The translations under genes and the position numbers were made by a program. From contig BQJC01000004.1 in NCBI GenBank assembly GCA_021604505.1, positions 24,117-88,116 of the forward strand: a stretch of DNA of 64,000 nucleotides, in the 5' to 3' direction. Source of the stretch: Nitrospinaceae bacterium (GTDB taxonomy: Bacteria > Nitrospinota > Nitrospinia > Nitrospinales > VA-1). This document shows positions 16,779 to 24,694 of this stretch, piece after piece. How positions within the stretch are numbered: the first letter of the stretch is position 1; the number at the start of each line of letters is the position of its first letter. The notes below the pieces were generated by a model. The model worked only from the letters and a program-made list of their open reading frames with translations, did no database searches and was not told the origin of the DNA.

Positions 16779-18908
16779 TCACCCCGCCGCGGCAAGCTGA
16801 GGCACCTGCCCGAGTTTCTTCCACTTATTGAAGTAATAGCGAATCCTTCCGTCCTTGGTCGGATAAATTTTTTCATACTTTTCCGACCCGTCGGGCTGGC
16901 GTTCGACGATCACGATTTTTTTGTCCAGCAACTGTGTCGACTTCCCCACATAAAGAAAGTTATAGGGCTGATCCCTGGCAATCAGGCGATGCAGTTCGTG
17001 GGCCATGCGTTTTTGTTTTTCCTTGTCGTATTCCCGCCGGATGCGGACGATCAACCGGTCCACCTCAGGGTTTTTATAGCCCACGAAATTGAGTTGCCTG
17101 GGACCGGCCTGGCTCGAATGCCAGATCTGGAAAAGGTCGGGATCGATCCCCATGCTCCACCCCAGAACCAGAGCATCGAATTTAAATGTGTTGACGAAGT
17201 CCTTGAGAAACACCGCCCATTCAAAAATCTGAGTGTTGCATTTGATCCCCAGTTTGCGCCAGCTGTTTTGCGCGATGGTCAGAATATTTTTGCGGATCGG
17301 GTTTCCGGCATTGGTGATCAGGTTGAACTCGAAAATCTTGCCCTCCTTTTCTAAAAATCCATTCTTGTTTTTTTGCCAGCCCAGGTCGTTTAGAATTTTC
17401 AATGCGCCATCAGGGTCATACGGCAAAGGTTTTATGGAAGGGTCGTACCAATCGGTGATTTTGGGATATGGTCCTGTTACGCGCTCGCCTTCCCCGTAAA
17501 GGACATATTTGATGATCTGATCCACATCGATTGCCATCCCCAACGCGCGGCGCACTTCCGCGGATTTAAAAAGCGGGTTTCTTATGTTGTAGCCAATATA
17601 AGAGTAAAAATAGCCGACGCTGGAAAAGTGCTGGTATTTTTCATCCTTTTTAAAGCGCGCCACCTGATGCGGCTGGACCGAATAGTTGTCCACGGCTCCA
17701 GCGTAAAACTCCATCTCCTGGGTCAATGCGTCGGGAACGATGCGCATGACATATTCGTGATACTCAGGGGGAGAATCCCAATAATCTTCATTTCGAACCA
17801 CGCGGATCAATTCGTCGGACTGCCATTCTTTAAACACAAACGGCCCCGTCCCGATCGGATGCCGGTTGAATCGGCTGTCTCGGATGGTAAAGGATTCCCT
17901 GGCCGCGCCCTTTGCTTCCGCCTCCTTGCTCAACGCCGCCTCATTCAAGAGATGCTCCGGCAGGATGCCCATGAACCAGGAGTTGATGGCCGGAGAAAAC
18001 AGGCGTTTGTAAACGATCTTGATCTTGTGAGGCCCCAGAGGCTCGACCGATTTGATCGGCTCGTAATCGGAGGTCCGGGGCGAGGCGTTGGCGGGATTCA
18101 TGATCGCCTGATAGGTGAATAAAACGTCTCCCGAATCGAATTCATGCCCGTCGTGAAACCGGACCCCTTTTCTAAGATCGAACACAATGATCGGATTGTG
18201 CTCGGTCAAGGGAAGGATATCCTGAAGATGTCCCTGGATCAGGTTTTGTTGCGCGGGGTCTTCCGCACGAATGTATTTTTCATGAGGAAACGATTGAAAA
18301 TAATCATCTCCCAGAAGGTCTTTCACAGGTTTGAAGAAATCCTGATTGACAGCGTGAAGGTTGAACTTGATCCGGGCGGGATGCCTGACAGTATAAGGGA
18401 CTTTCTGCATTCGAGGGCGCCCGTTCTCCATTTGAGGGTTCCCTTGTTCGTCTAAGACAGGGGCGCTGATTTCCCCCTTTGTCTCCTCTTTGGAAATCAA
18501 GTCCACCGAACGAATGTTTTTATACCATGCAACGTTTGTCTTCAAAGATTCCAGAATATAACGCGCCCACTCACGGGAAGTTTCTTTTCGGGGGTCGTCA
18601 GGATCAATGACCAGGTACGCCTCCTCGTATTGCGCCCAGGAGGATGCCAGTCGCGGCCTGTAGTCCAGATTATCGTCCAGGTCGATCAGACCGTCGAACA
18701 CCAGTTCGTTGATGGAACTGCTGGTGGTGTCCGCGCTCAGAATGGGGTTCAGGATTTCCGCATCCGCCGCCGAACCATGGATGTATTTGACCAGCCGGTC
18801 CGGATTGCCCACGGCCTGTTTATCATAGGTCGGAACCCAGAAAAACGATTGCACCAGAAAAACGATCAATCCGAGGGGTAAATATATGAGAATTCGCTTG
18901 GTATTCAT
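16779..18908 (-). CDS. Family-5 (DppA/OppA-type) extracellular solute-binding protein
   Basis: 709 residues, longer than the usual 500-600. The N-terminus is a single hydrophobic segment (ILIYLPLGLIVFLVQSFFW) with no lipobox, so it may stay anchored as a helix or be cleaved by signal peptidase I. The body has the family-5 signatures: LRKGVRFHDGHEFDSGDVLFTYQ, GTGPFVFKEW, RNEDYWD and the FKSAEVRRALGMAIDVDQI block. An insertion near residues 100-200 explains the length. No permease or ATPase genes are adjacent, so the substrate and transporter partner are unknown. Confidence 0.88.
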   Translation of the reverse strand: MNTKRILIYLPLGLIVFLVQSFFWVPTYDKQAVGNPDRLVKYIHGSAADAEILNPILSADTTSSSINELVFDGLIDLDDNLDYRPRLASSWAQYEEAYLVIDPDDPRKETSREWARYILESLKTNVAWYKNIRSVDLISKEETKGEISAPVLDEQGNPQMENGRPRMQKVPYTVRHPARIKFNLHAVNQDFFKPVKDLLGDDYFQSFPHEKYIRAEDPAQQNLIQGHLQDILPLTEHNPIIVFDLRKGVRFHDGHEFDSGDVLFTYQAIMNPANASPRTSDYEPIKSVEPLGPHKIKIVYKRLFSPAINSWFMGILPEHLLNEAALSKEAEAKGAARESFTIRDSRFNRHPIGTGPFVFKEWQSDELIRVVRNEDYWDSPPEYHEYVMRIVPDALTQEMEFYAGAVDNYSVQPHQVARFKKDEKYQHFSSVGYFYSYIGYNIRNPLFKSAEVRRALGMAIDVDQIIKYVLYGEGERVTGPYPKITDWYDPSIKPLPYDPDGALKILNDLGWQKNKNGFLEKEGKIFEFNLITNAGNPIRKNILTIAQNSWRKLGIKCNTQIFEWAVFLKDFVNTFKFDALVLGWSMGIDPDLFQIWHSSQAGPRQLNFVGYKNPEVDRLIVRIRREYDKEKQKRMAHELHRLIARDQPYNFLYVGKSTQLLDKKIVIVERQPDGSEKYEKIYPTKDGRIRYYFNKWKKLGQVPQLAAAG

Positions 18909-19060
18909 TCAGGAATCATCATAACAAAATATGTCCTGGAATAAATAATGAATGTTTATGAGATTTTCTCCTATATCATTGTAAAGTAAATGGAAAAAGC
19001 TCTCATTTCCACCTTTTTGCTGTATACTGAATAAGTGGTTCGAGATATTTTAAAAATTTC

Positions 19061-19089
19061 TTGACTTGTTATTTGTTTGCCTATATAGC
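19061..19089 (+). promoter_or_regulatory. Predicted sigma-70 promoter
   Basis: TTGACT (19061-19066), 17-nt spacer, TATAGC (19084-19089). Expected start near 19096. Confidence 0.55.
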
Positions 19090-19095
19090 TTTAAT

Positions 19096-19168
19096 ACTTA
19101 CCCTGCTGAGGCGGGAAGGTGAAAAACGGGGAGTTTCAAATTACTGCAAACTGTCCCCGTTTTTTTTA
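19096..19168 (+). ncRNA. Candidate about 70-nt small RNA or attenuated leader
   Basis: Between the predicted start and the terminator there are only about 70 nt. A first hairpin (CCTGC-TGAG-GCGGG) is followed by the terminator hairpin. There is no reading frame. It could be a free small RNA or a leader that attenuates the ferredoxin gene 90 bp downstream. The family is not recognised. Confidence 0.4.
19122..19168 (+). terminator. Intrinsic terminator upstream of the ferredoxin gene
   Basis: AAAAACGGGGA pairs with TCCCCGTTTTT (11 bp), followed by a run of eight or more T on the 3' side. It is not at the end of any protein gene on this strand. Confidence 0.8.
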
Positions 19169-19258
19169 GGATAAAAAACCGTTTACAACCCCACAAGGTT
19201 TTAGTAAGGTTTTACACCATTTTCTGAAATAACCATTTTAGAGAAAAGGAAAAGGAAC

Positions 19259-19585
19259 ATGGCAACAATAATCACTGAAGAATGTATCAACTGTGGCGTT
19301 TGCGAACCCGAATGCCCGAATGAAGCGATCAGCGAAGGCGAAGATTTTTACGAAATCGAGGCGGACCTGTGCACCGAGTGTGTTGGATTTCACGGGGAAG
19401 AGGCTTGTCAGGAAGTTTGTCCCGTAGATTGCTGTATCCCCGATGAAGACAACCGGGAAACAGAAGAGGAATTGCTGGAGAAAGCCAAGAAAATTCATCC
19501 CGATGATACATTCCCGGGGCTGGAGGAACTGACCAACGAAACCTCGTTGTTCAGAAATCCTGACCGTAAAAACGCTAATCTTTGA
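19259..19585 (+). CDS. YfhL-type 2[4Fe-4S] ferredoxin
   Basis: 108 residues. Cluster 1 ligands: CINCGVCEPECPNEAI. Cluster 2: CTECVGFHGEEACQEVCPVDCC, with the longer C-x2-C-x8-C-x3-C spacing that marks YfhL/Alvin-type ferredoxins, which carry low-potential clusters. An acidic C-terminal tail (about residues 62-108) goes beyond the 80-85 residues usual for the group. AAAAGGAAAAGGAAC precedes the ATG. It is a soluble electron carrier; its redox partners are not in the window. Confidence 0.93.
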   Translation: MATIITEECINCGVCEPECPNEAISEGEDFYEIEADLCTECVGFHGEEACQEVCPVDCCIPDEDNRETEEELLEKAKKIHPDDTFPGLEELTNETSLFRNPDRKNANL

Positions 19586-19597
19586 TTCGACCCTACG

Positions 19598-19640
19598 GCG
19601 GCTTGTATGGGCTCACTCATAGAAGCCGCTTTCATTTTAA
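19598..19640 (+). terminator. Probable terminator after the ferredoxin gene
   Basis: GCGGCTT (19598-19604) pairs with AAGCCGC (19623-19629), with a shorter inner ATG/CAT pairing, and is followed by a T-rich stretch. Confidence 0.55.
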
Positions 19641-19791
19641 TTCTGCATGGTCGGAAAGTGGTGCTCCGTTTTTCTCCCCCAGAATATTACAACCATTGTT
19701 TTTCCACTCCCTGACAAGCATTACTGAATGTTTGAGGGCCCTCAACAAAGGTTTAAGTCTTTCCTCTAAAAAAATTTGAGGACAGGGTTTC

Positions 19792-19819
19792 TTGACAACC
19801 ATTGAGGTATCGTTATACC
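19792..19819 (+). promoter_or_regulatory. Predicted promoter of the initiator tRNA gene
   Basis: TTGACA (19792-19797), 16-nt spacer, TATACC (19814-19819); about 50 bp before the tRNA 5' end. Confidence 0.6.
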
Positions 19820-19869
19820 TTGTCAGAGGAGTTTTTTCGCCAGGAACAGCGTAGAACCTAAATTCAAAT

Positions 19870-19947
<78 letters not shown>

Positions 19948-19950
19948 TAT

Positions 19951-19990
19951 AAAAAAGCACTTACGGAAATTCTTCTGTAAGTGCTTTTTT
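19951..19990 (+). terminator. Intrinsic terminator of the tRNA-fMet gene
   Basis: AAAAAAGCACTTAC pairs with GTAAGTGCTTTTTT around a short loop, ending in a T run. It starts 4 bp after the tRNA CCA. Confidence 0.9.
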
Positions 19991-20074
19991 TGTTCCATTC
20001 AACAGAACTTCATAGAGAACGGTTTTTACGAATTTCCACCGGAACACTATCAAGCATCTTGAAAAGGGACAAAC

Positions 20075-21976
20075 ATGATCCATTGGATCGATGCACTTAT
20101 TATAATAGCGTTTCTCGCGTTCGCCTTATTTTCAGGTCTTAAAAATAAAGACAAGGCATCGAAGAACCTGGAGGAGTATTTTCTTGCCGGAAGGTCGCTC
20201 AAGGGGTGGCAAGCGGGCGTGAGCATGTCCGCTACGCAGTTTGCGGCGGACACCCCTCTTCTCGTTGTGGGTCTTGTCGCCACCGCCGGCATCTTTTCAT
20301 TGTGGCAACTATGGATTTACGCGATCAGCTTTCTGCTCATGGGGTTTCTTCTGGCCGGTCCCTGGAGAAGAGCCAATGTTTTGACAGATGCGGAACTCAC
20401 AGAAATTCGTTATGGAGGAAACAAAGCCACAGTATTAAGGGGTGTGAAAGCCATTTATTTTGGGACTATTTTCAATTGCACGGTTTTGGCCATGGTATTG
20501 CTGGCGGCCACGCGAATTGCGGAACCCTTTTTACTTTGGAACGAATGGCTTCCAGAAGGAATTTACCAACCGGTTTTATCACTGGTGGAGTGGGCGGCCG
20601 TTCCCTTTACCGTGAACCTGGAAAACCAGTCTCTTCTTTGGATATTATCCACCAACAACCTCCTATCCATTTTCTCCATCGTATTGGTGACAGCCATTTA
20701 TTCCATGGCGGGAGGGTTGAGAGCCGTGGTGGCGACGGACGTGTTCCAGTTTTTTATCATGATGATTGGAACCTTCATTTATATGTTGATTGTCGTCAAC
20801 CAAACGGGAGGGTTTGCGGAATTATCAACGCAAATTGAAATCCTTTATTCTCAAAACACCCCCAATGGAATCACTCCTACTGAAATCTTCGCCTTCACCC
20901 CATCCCAGGCTTTTGATGTCAGCGCAGGACTTTTATGCGTCTTCGGCCTGCAATGGCTCATTCAAATGAACTCAGATGGAACCGGGTACCTTTCCCAAAG
21001 ATCGATGGCCTGCAAATCCGATTCGGACGCCAAATGTGCCGCGGTTCTGTTTACTTTTTTACAGGTCTTTTTAAGGTCCATTTTCTGGCTGCCCATCGCC
21101 CTCGGCCTCATGATCCTTTATCCAATGGAATTGGGCGTTTCACCGGAAGTCTATACGGCCCATCGGGAAACAACGTTTGTTCTTGGAATTCGGGATTTGC
21201 TCCCTATAGGGGTCAAGGGGCTGTTGTTGACCTCCATGCTCGCGGCTCTCGCCTCAACGCTCGACACCCACCTCAACTGGGGGTCGAGCTATTGGACCAA
21301 TGACCTTTACAAACGAATCCTATTTGAAAAAATTTTAAAAAAGTCTCCAGATCCTGGGCATCTCGTTTGGGTGGCAAGGTGGTCCAATCTGGGAATACTC
21401 CTCATCGCCCTTTTCATCATGGCTCACCTGGAGTCGATTCAAAGCGCCTGGAAAGGATCATTACTGATAGGGGCGGCTATGGGGATCCCGCTTCTTTTGA
21501 GGTGGTTCTGGTGGAGGATGAACGCCTGGGGGGAAATTGCGAGTATTCTGGCCGCAACGATCTGCGTGCCGATTTTTTTAACGATGGATGTGTCCAACCA
21601 TGAGAGCCTGTTGTCGATCGCCGGAATTTCGCTATTGGTAACCCTGAGCGCTGTTTATTTAAAAGGGCCCGAGGAAAAAATCGTTTTAAAGGATTTCTAT
21701 CATCGGGTTCAACCCGATGGTTTTTGGGGGCCTGTTGCAGAGGGGATGGATAAAGCTCCACGTTCTACCGAGGACCGTTTTCTTAAAAACATCCTGCAAA
21801 TGACTCTTTGCGCCTTCACCTGTTTTGGGCTTTTAGTGGGGGTTGGGACTCTTCTGGTAGGCGGAACGCCCCCCCTGTGGTTTCCCAATCCTATTCTCTG
21901 GCCATTGACTTGTATCGCTCTTGGCCTGGGAGTGGTTCCCCTTTGGTGGCAGTCACTGGGAAAAAATAAACAATAG
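20075..21976 (+). CDS. Sodium:solute symporter (SSS family)
   Basis: 633 residues with about 13-15 hydrophobic helices, somewhat longer than the usual 500-550 because of a C-terminal extension. The opening (DALIIIAFLAFALFSGLKNKDKASKNLEEYFLAGRSL) and MSATQFAADTPL, where Ser/Thr residues help form the Na+ site, are typical of the family. So is YLSQRSMACKSDSDAKCAAVLF, about half-way along. The substrate cannot be predicted. AAAGGGAC precedes the ATG. It is the only intact gene between tRNA-fMet and the copied tRNA end, so it may be cargo of an integrated element. Confidence 0.9.
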   Translation: MIHWIDALIIIAFLAFALFSGLKNKDKASKNLEEYFLAGRSLKGWQAGVSMSATQFAADTPLLVVGLVATAGIFSLWQLWIYAISFLLMGFLLAGPWRRANVLTDAELTEIRYGGNKATVLRGVKAIYFGTIFNCTVLAMVLLAATRIAEPFLLWNEWLPEGIYQPVLSLVEWAAVPFTVNLENQSLLWILSTNNLLSIFSIVLVTAIYSMAGGLRAVVATDVFQFFIMMIGTFIYMLIVVNQTGGFAELSTQIEILYSQNTPNGITPTEIFAFTPSQAFDVSAGLLCVFGLQWLIQMNSDGTGYLSQRSMACKSDSDAKCAAVLFTFLQVFLRSIFWLPIALGLMILYPMELGVSPEVYTAHRETTFVLGIRDLLPIGVKGLLLTSMLAALASTLDTHLNWGSSYWTNDLYKRILFEKILKKSPDPGHLVWVARWSNLGILLIALFIMAHLESIQSAWKGSLLIGAAMGIPLLLRWFWWRMNAWGEIASILAATICVPIFLTMDVSNHESLLSIAGISLLVTLSAVYLKGPEEKIVLKDFYHRVQPDGFWGPVAEGMDKAPRSTEDRFLKNILQMTLCAFTCFGLLVGVGTLLVGGTPPLWFPNPILWPLTCIALGLGVVPLWWQSLGKNKQ

Positions 21977-22192
21977 AATTTCCTGGGAAATCTTCATCGG
22001 TCGAAACGGATGAAAGTTAAAGTCAAGAGCTCCTTCTTCACTTAATTTATCCCATTGATATTAACAGGGTTGATTTCCTATCAAATTGAGCGGGTTCTAT
22101 AAATCCAACCTCACACGATCCTGGCTTCCGTAAAACAGGGAAAGGTGAATTTTTATACTGGAATTTAACCCATTACCTCAAAATGAGGAGCC

Positions 22193-22267
22193 AAGGCCAT
22201 CCTGGCATTGATCCTTTTGTCTTTGGCCGCATTGATTGGCAAAATGATGACCTGGTGGTTAAAATAA
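22193..22267 (+). pseudogene. Decayed copy of the 21-residue hydrophobic peptide gene
   Basis: The frame reads KAILALILLSLAALIGKM and then runs on to TWWLK and TAA. It matches the intact peptide at 27915, but AAG stands where that copy has ATG, and the C-terminal end differs. GAGGAG remains upstream. A CTG or TTG could still start translation, so loss of function is likely but not certain. Confidence 0.5.
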
Positions 22268-22322
22268 CACTCATAGTTTGAACTTTTTTTACCGCCTTTG
22301 GTTATTTTTCAATCAACAAGCC

Positions 22323-22352
22323 CGTCAGTTCAAATCTGGCCCCCGCTACCAA
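22323..22352. repeat. Exact copy of the tRNA-fMet 3' end (attachment-site-like)
   Basis: 30 nt identical to 19918-19947, direct orientation, 2.4 kb downstream of the real tRNA. No D arm or anticodon arm is present, so it is not a second tRNA. Confidence 0.8.
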
Positions 22353-22358
22353 ATAATA

Positions 22359-22392
22359 AAAGGGGTTAGCCTGAAAAAGTTAACCCCTTATT
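22359..22392 (+). terminator. Terminator after the tRNA-end copy
   Basis: AAGGGGTTA pairs with TAACCCCTT around a loop of about a dozen bases, followed by ATTTAT. It occupies the same place as the terminator at 28079-28112 in the other repeat copy. Confidence 0.65.
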
Positions 22393-22439
22393 TATAAAAT
22401 CTTTGAATTGTCCCAGTATTGTCCCACTAAGCCTAAGGC

Positions 22440-22466
22440 AAAAAAACCGGGCCACGAATGACCCGG
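22440..22466. terminator. Terminator with TTCG tetraloop ending the minus-strand gene
   Basis: Read on the minus strand: CCGGGTCA-TTCG-TGGCCCGG, then seven T. It lies about 80 bp after the stop of the 22549-23223 gene. On the plus strand CTTTATTTTT follows, so it may work both ways. Confidence 0.8.
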
Positions 22467-22548
22467 CTTTATTTTTATAACAAAACATTTCTATGGTTCA
22501 TTCTTAGTATATTCCCCTGTTTTTCCATAAAGGACTCTTTGTCCATTT

Positions 22549-23223
22549 TTAAAGAGGTTCGTTCACGCAAACCTTGTGGGCAAACCCTCGCGCCTCTCTC
22601 TCCTCCCATGTTGGTATGGCGGTAATAAATGGATTCAATGCAGATATCGGGTTTATCCACTCATAGTGACATACTACATGGTGTGTCAATACTGTCGTAG
22701 TTGGGCCAGTGGTCGGAGCTGCAGAATGAGGTCTATCCTCCAACTTAGGTTCAGGCAGGGTATTGATGGATATTGCAGTGGCGGAACTTTTGGGCTTCGG
22801 GTTTTTACAATTAAATGTCATTAAGGAAGTGAGTTTATTATCCTGGCATCCACAACCTTTCTGCCTCTTTACGCCAGGAGCATACCTGTTAATGCAGTTA
22901 ACCTTACTATTAGATGTGGGCTGATTACTCACACCCGGCATCGAAGGATTTCCACCTGATCCGCCACCATTAACATCGACGCCCAAGCTTCTAGTTGATC
23001 TCATGGAGCTTTTTCTGATGCCAGGCTTCGTGTAAGTAGTCCCAATAGATTTTCCAATCAAAGGCGTCCTCTTTATGGAAGTCACCTTCTTTTGAACCGG
23101 AGCCACCCTCCCTGCGTCCGCCGGAGCGGTCCAAATCATGACACCCATCAAAACCATAATTGAAGTTAAAATCGAGATAATCTTGTTTGATTCTTTCCGT
23201 TGAATAAAGTTTGTCCGTTTCAT
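22549..23223 (-). CDS. Secreted cysteine-containing hypothetical protein, 224 residues
   Basis: The N-terminus has a basic region and a hydrophobic stretch (IISILTSIMVLMGVMIW) ending in TAPADAG, a good signal-peptidase I site. The mature protein is basic, low in predicted structure (GVDVNGGGSGGNPSMPG), and has about seven Cys, four of them in a CINRYAPGVKRQKGCGCQD ... NC cluster. No family is recognised. It is AT-rich and divergent from another small secreted protein at 23660, separated by a double palindrome. It has its own terminator. Confidence 0.6.
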   Translation of the reverse strand: MKRTNFIQRKESNKIISILTSIMVLMGVMIWTAPADAGRVAPVQKKVTSIKRTPLIGKSIGTTYTKPGIRKSSMRSTRSLGVDVNGGGSGGNPSMPGVSNQPTSNSKVNCINRYAPGVKRQKGCGCQDNKLTSLMTFNCKNPKPKSSATAISINTLPEPKLEDRPHSAAPTTGPTTTVLTHHVVCHYEWINPISALNPFITAIPTWEEREARGFAHKVCVNEPL

Positions 23224-23412
23224 TTTGCTTCTCCCTGGGTTTTCTTAAGTTTGGATCTCGTCAATTCCCGACGGAATCTTTCAATTTCTTAATCCAGGTA
23301 ATACAAACCCAATGCCAAACACGACATGATCTCCCAATCCCATTCTCAATATTAGGTTATCGATTCTCTTCCCCGACCGCGAACGCATGATCAGGCAACG
23401 CACTCTTTAAAT

Positions 23413-23434
23413 CCATGCATGGTCCATGCATGGT
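23413..23434. promoter_or_regulatory. Tandem palindrome, possible operator
   Basis: CCATGCATGGT repeated twice with no gap; each contains the 10-bp perfect palindrome CCATGCATGG. The centre lies about 200 bp from each divergent start codon. A dimeric regulator binding side by side would fit; none is identified. Confidence 0.45.
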
Positions 23435-23514
23435 CCCCAGATCAATCCTATCCTTCAGCACCGAGCAGTCATCACAACCTGTTGTAAACAAAGGAACTTA
23501 ATTTTTTTTCTGGT

Positions 23515-23531
23515 TTGGCACGCGAGGTGCA
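23515..23531 (+). promoter_or_regulatory. Sigma-54 (-24/-12) promoter-like element
   Basis: TTGGCACG, 5 nt, TGCA. GG at 23517-23518 and GC at 23529-23530 have the required 12-bp register. It differs from consensus at only a couple of positions. A transcript would start near 23542, about 118 nt before the secreted-protein ATG at 23660. A sigma-54 activator is not in the window. Confidence 0.45.
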
Positions 23532-23659
23532 ATTAAAGATTGCCATAAGGGGAGCGGGACCCAAGCTTTCAGAAGGAAGCATCACTCGCGAAATTATTAA
23601 AACGGGAATCAGGGTTTTAGTTCTCAAAACTCTGACATACAACAAAGGGAGAAACCAAA

Positions 23660-24067
23660 ATGAAAAATCTCATCAAGGCATCCACCATATCTCTAGCAGC
23701 TCTCACCTTACTGTTTATTTCAGCCGGTTCCGCAGCGGCTGCTATCAAATGTCCAGCAGACGAAAGTGTAGGGCATTGTTCGTGGCGGCAAATGTGTTAT
23801 GACAAATTTTATGCTGATAAAGGGAAAAAGTCCTTTTCAAAACGGCAGGCAGAACTAAAGGAATGCAAACGTAGGAACCCATTCCAATATCGGGATGTTA
23901 AGGTGATAGTCCCGGGAACTGGGCCAACGCTAGGTCAGCAAATACCCCCAAGAATTTCACTGCCCAACGGTAACCCAACGCATAAGTTGCCAGGAACAAA
24001 TACAGGAAACCCGATACAGGACCGGTTCCGTCAGCATCGTATCCCAACCGGTTCCATGGCGCGCTAG
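23660..24067 (+). CDS. Small secreted hypothetical protein, 135 residues
   Basis: A clear signal peptide (MKNLIKASTISLAALTLLFI, then SAGSAAAA before IKCP). The mature part has four Cys (KCPADESVGHC ... MC ... KECKR), a basic helix, and a Pro/Gly/Asn-rich C-terminus (GTGPTLGQQIPPRISLPNGNP) likely to be extended. GGGAGAAACC precedes the ATG. No family is recognised. The C-terminal style resembles the divergent 22549-23223 protein, so they may act together outside the cytoplasm. Confidence 0.6.
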   Translation: MKNLIKASTISLAALTLLFISAGSAAAAIKCPADESVGHCSWRQMCYDKFYADKGKKSFSKRQAELKECKRRNPFQYRDVKVIVPGTGPTLGQQIPPRISLPNGNPTHKLPGTNTGNPIQDRFRQHRIPTGSMAR

Positions 24068-24095
24068 ATATAGCAACGCGCTTTATAAAATAAAA

Positions 24096-24467
24096 ATGTC
24101 CACTGCGGCGGTCCTTCGGGGCCGCCGTTTCTTTTACCCGATCCCCGGGAGCCTAAAGGCTTCCAGGGTGTTAGGGTTATTTAATATTATTTTCCAACTC
24201 ACCCATCTTAGGAAATTCACCATATCCGCATCGTTTGCGATGGTGGCGCTCAACAATCTTCATACAATCGTGAGCCGGAGGCTTTGGCTGATAGCGTTTG
24301 CTTTCGGTTTGGTGCACGGGTTTGTCTTCGCCAGTGTTCTGCGGGATCTCGGTTTTTCCAAAAATGCCCGTATTCTTTCGTTATTCGGTTTCACTCTGGG
24401 AGTAGAAATCGGTCAGCTGGCAATTGTGATGCTCGTTCTTCCAAGGAAATACGGACTTCGAAAGTAG
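24096..24467 (+). pseudogene. Remnant of a HupE/UreJ-family membrane protein
   Basis: The last about 80 residues (LWLIAFAFGLVHGFVFASVLRDLGFSKNARILSLFGFTLGVEIGQLAIVMLVLP) match the C-terminal half of HupE/UreJ-type proteins, which are predicted nickel or metal transporters. The preceding part is short and degenerate (FQLTHLRKFTISASF), and the frame ends soon after MLVLPRKYGLRK. The family normally needs several more helices on both sides. It is therefore a fragment, probably non-functional, and a sign of past insertion or deletion here. Confidence 0.6.
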
Positions 24468-24694
24468 TAACCAGCCACTTTCCACATTGTTCATCTCCAA
24501 TTCTCCTGCCAAAAAGTTCTTAATTAACAAAACTGTCTACCAAGTCAAAATTTTAAATGCCATAGAGGATTAGATCAGTAAATAAAGCTGTTCTTGCTTT
24601 CCATGAGAATAGAGGTATACTTTATAAACATTCAAATTTTGTAGTTACAATTTTTGCCTGTTTTTATAGCTATATAGATAAACTGGAGCCAAAA

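Larger units (their letters stand above)
18909..19258. other. Intergenic region containing a short promoter-terminator unit
   Basis: 350 bp without a protein gene. It holds a sigma-70-type promoter (19061-19089), two hairpins, the second an intrinsic terminator (19122-19168), and then the ferredoxin gene's leader. Confidence 0.6.
22085..22392 (+). repeat. Copy A of a roughly 300-bp repeat unit (peptide, tRNA end, terminator)
   Basis: Aligns by eye over its whole length with 27812-28112 (about 80-85% identity in the best 80-base part, from ACACGATC through CTTCC, CAGGGAAAGGT and AATTTAACCC). Both copies run: leader, small hydrophobic frame, CAATCAA, T-arm-like sequence AGTTCA(A/G)ATCT, terminator. 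In this copy the T-arm part is an exact tRNA-fMet 3' end, while the peptide start codon is lost. Confidence 0.7.
21977..22548. other. 572-bp region with a repeat unit, a tRNA-end copy and two terminators
   Basis: No intact protein gene. Contents in order: a repeat unit (22085-22392) with a decayed 21-residue peptide frame, an exact tRNA-fMet 3' end copy, a terminator, and a second hairpin that ends the minus-strand gene at 22549. Confidence 0.7.
23224..23659. other. Divergent intergenic region with a double palindrome and a sigma-54-like promoter
   Basis: 436 bp between two divergent genes for secreted proteins. It holds CCATGCATGGT twice (23413-23434) and a TGGCACG/TGCA promoter-like element (23515-23531). 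Confidence 0.55.

Noticed and set aside
16667..16876. N-terminal extension of the DUF211 frame
   Set aside because: It partly overlaps the end of the solute-binding-protein gene and is not part of the family; the conserved start is MAKVKRIVLDVL.
20206..20838. 210-residue frame inside the symporter gene
   Set aside because: Out-of-frame shadow of the symporter; basic, low-complexity and without a family.
22085..22352. A tmRNA or split tRNA formed by AGCGGG near 22088 and the tRNA-like 3' end
   Set aside because: The six-base 5' match is probably chance: the 3' part is identical to tRNA-fMet, the homologous unit at 27812-28112 does not conserve the pairing, and no tag frame is visible.
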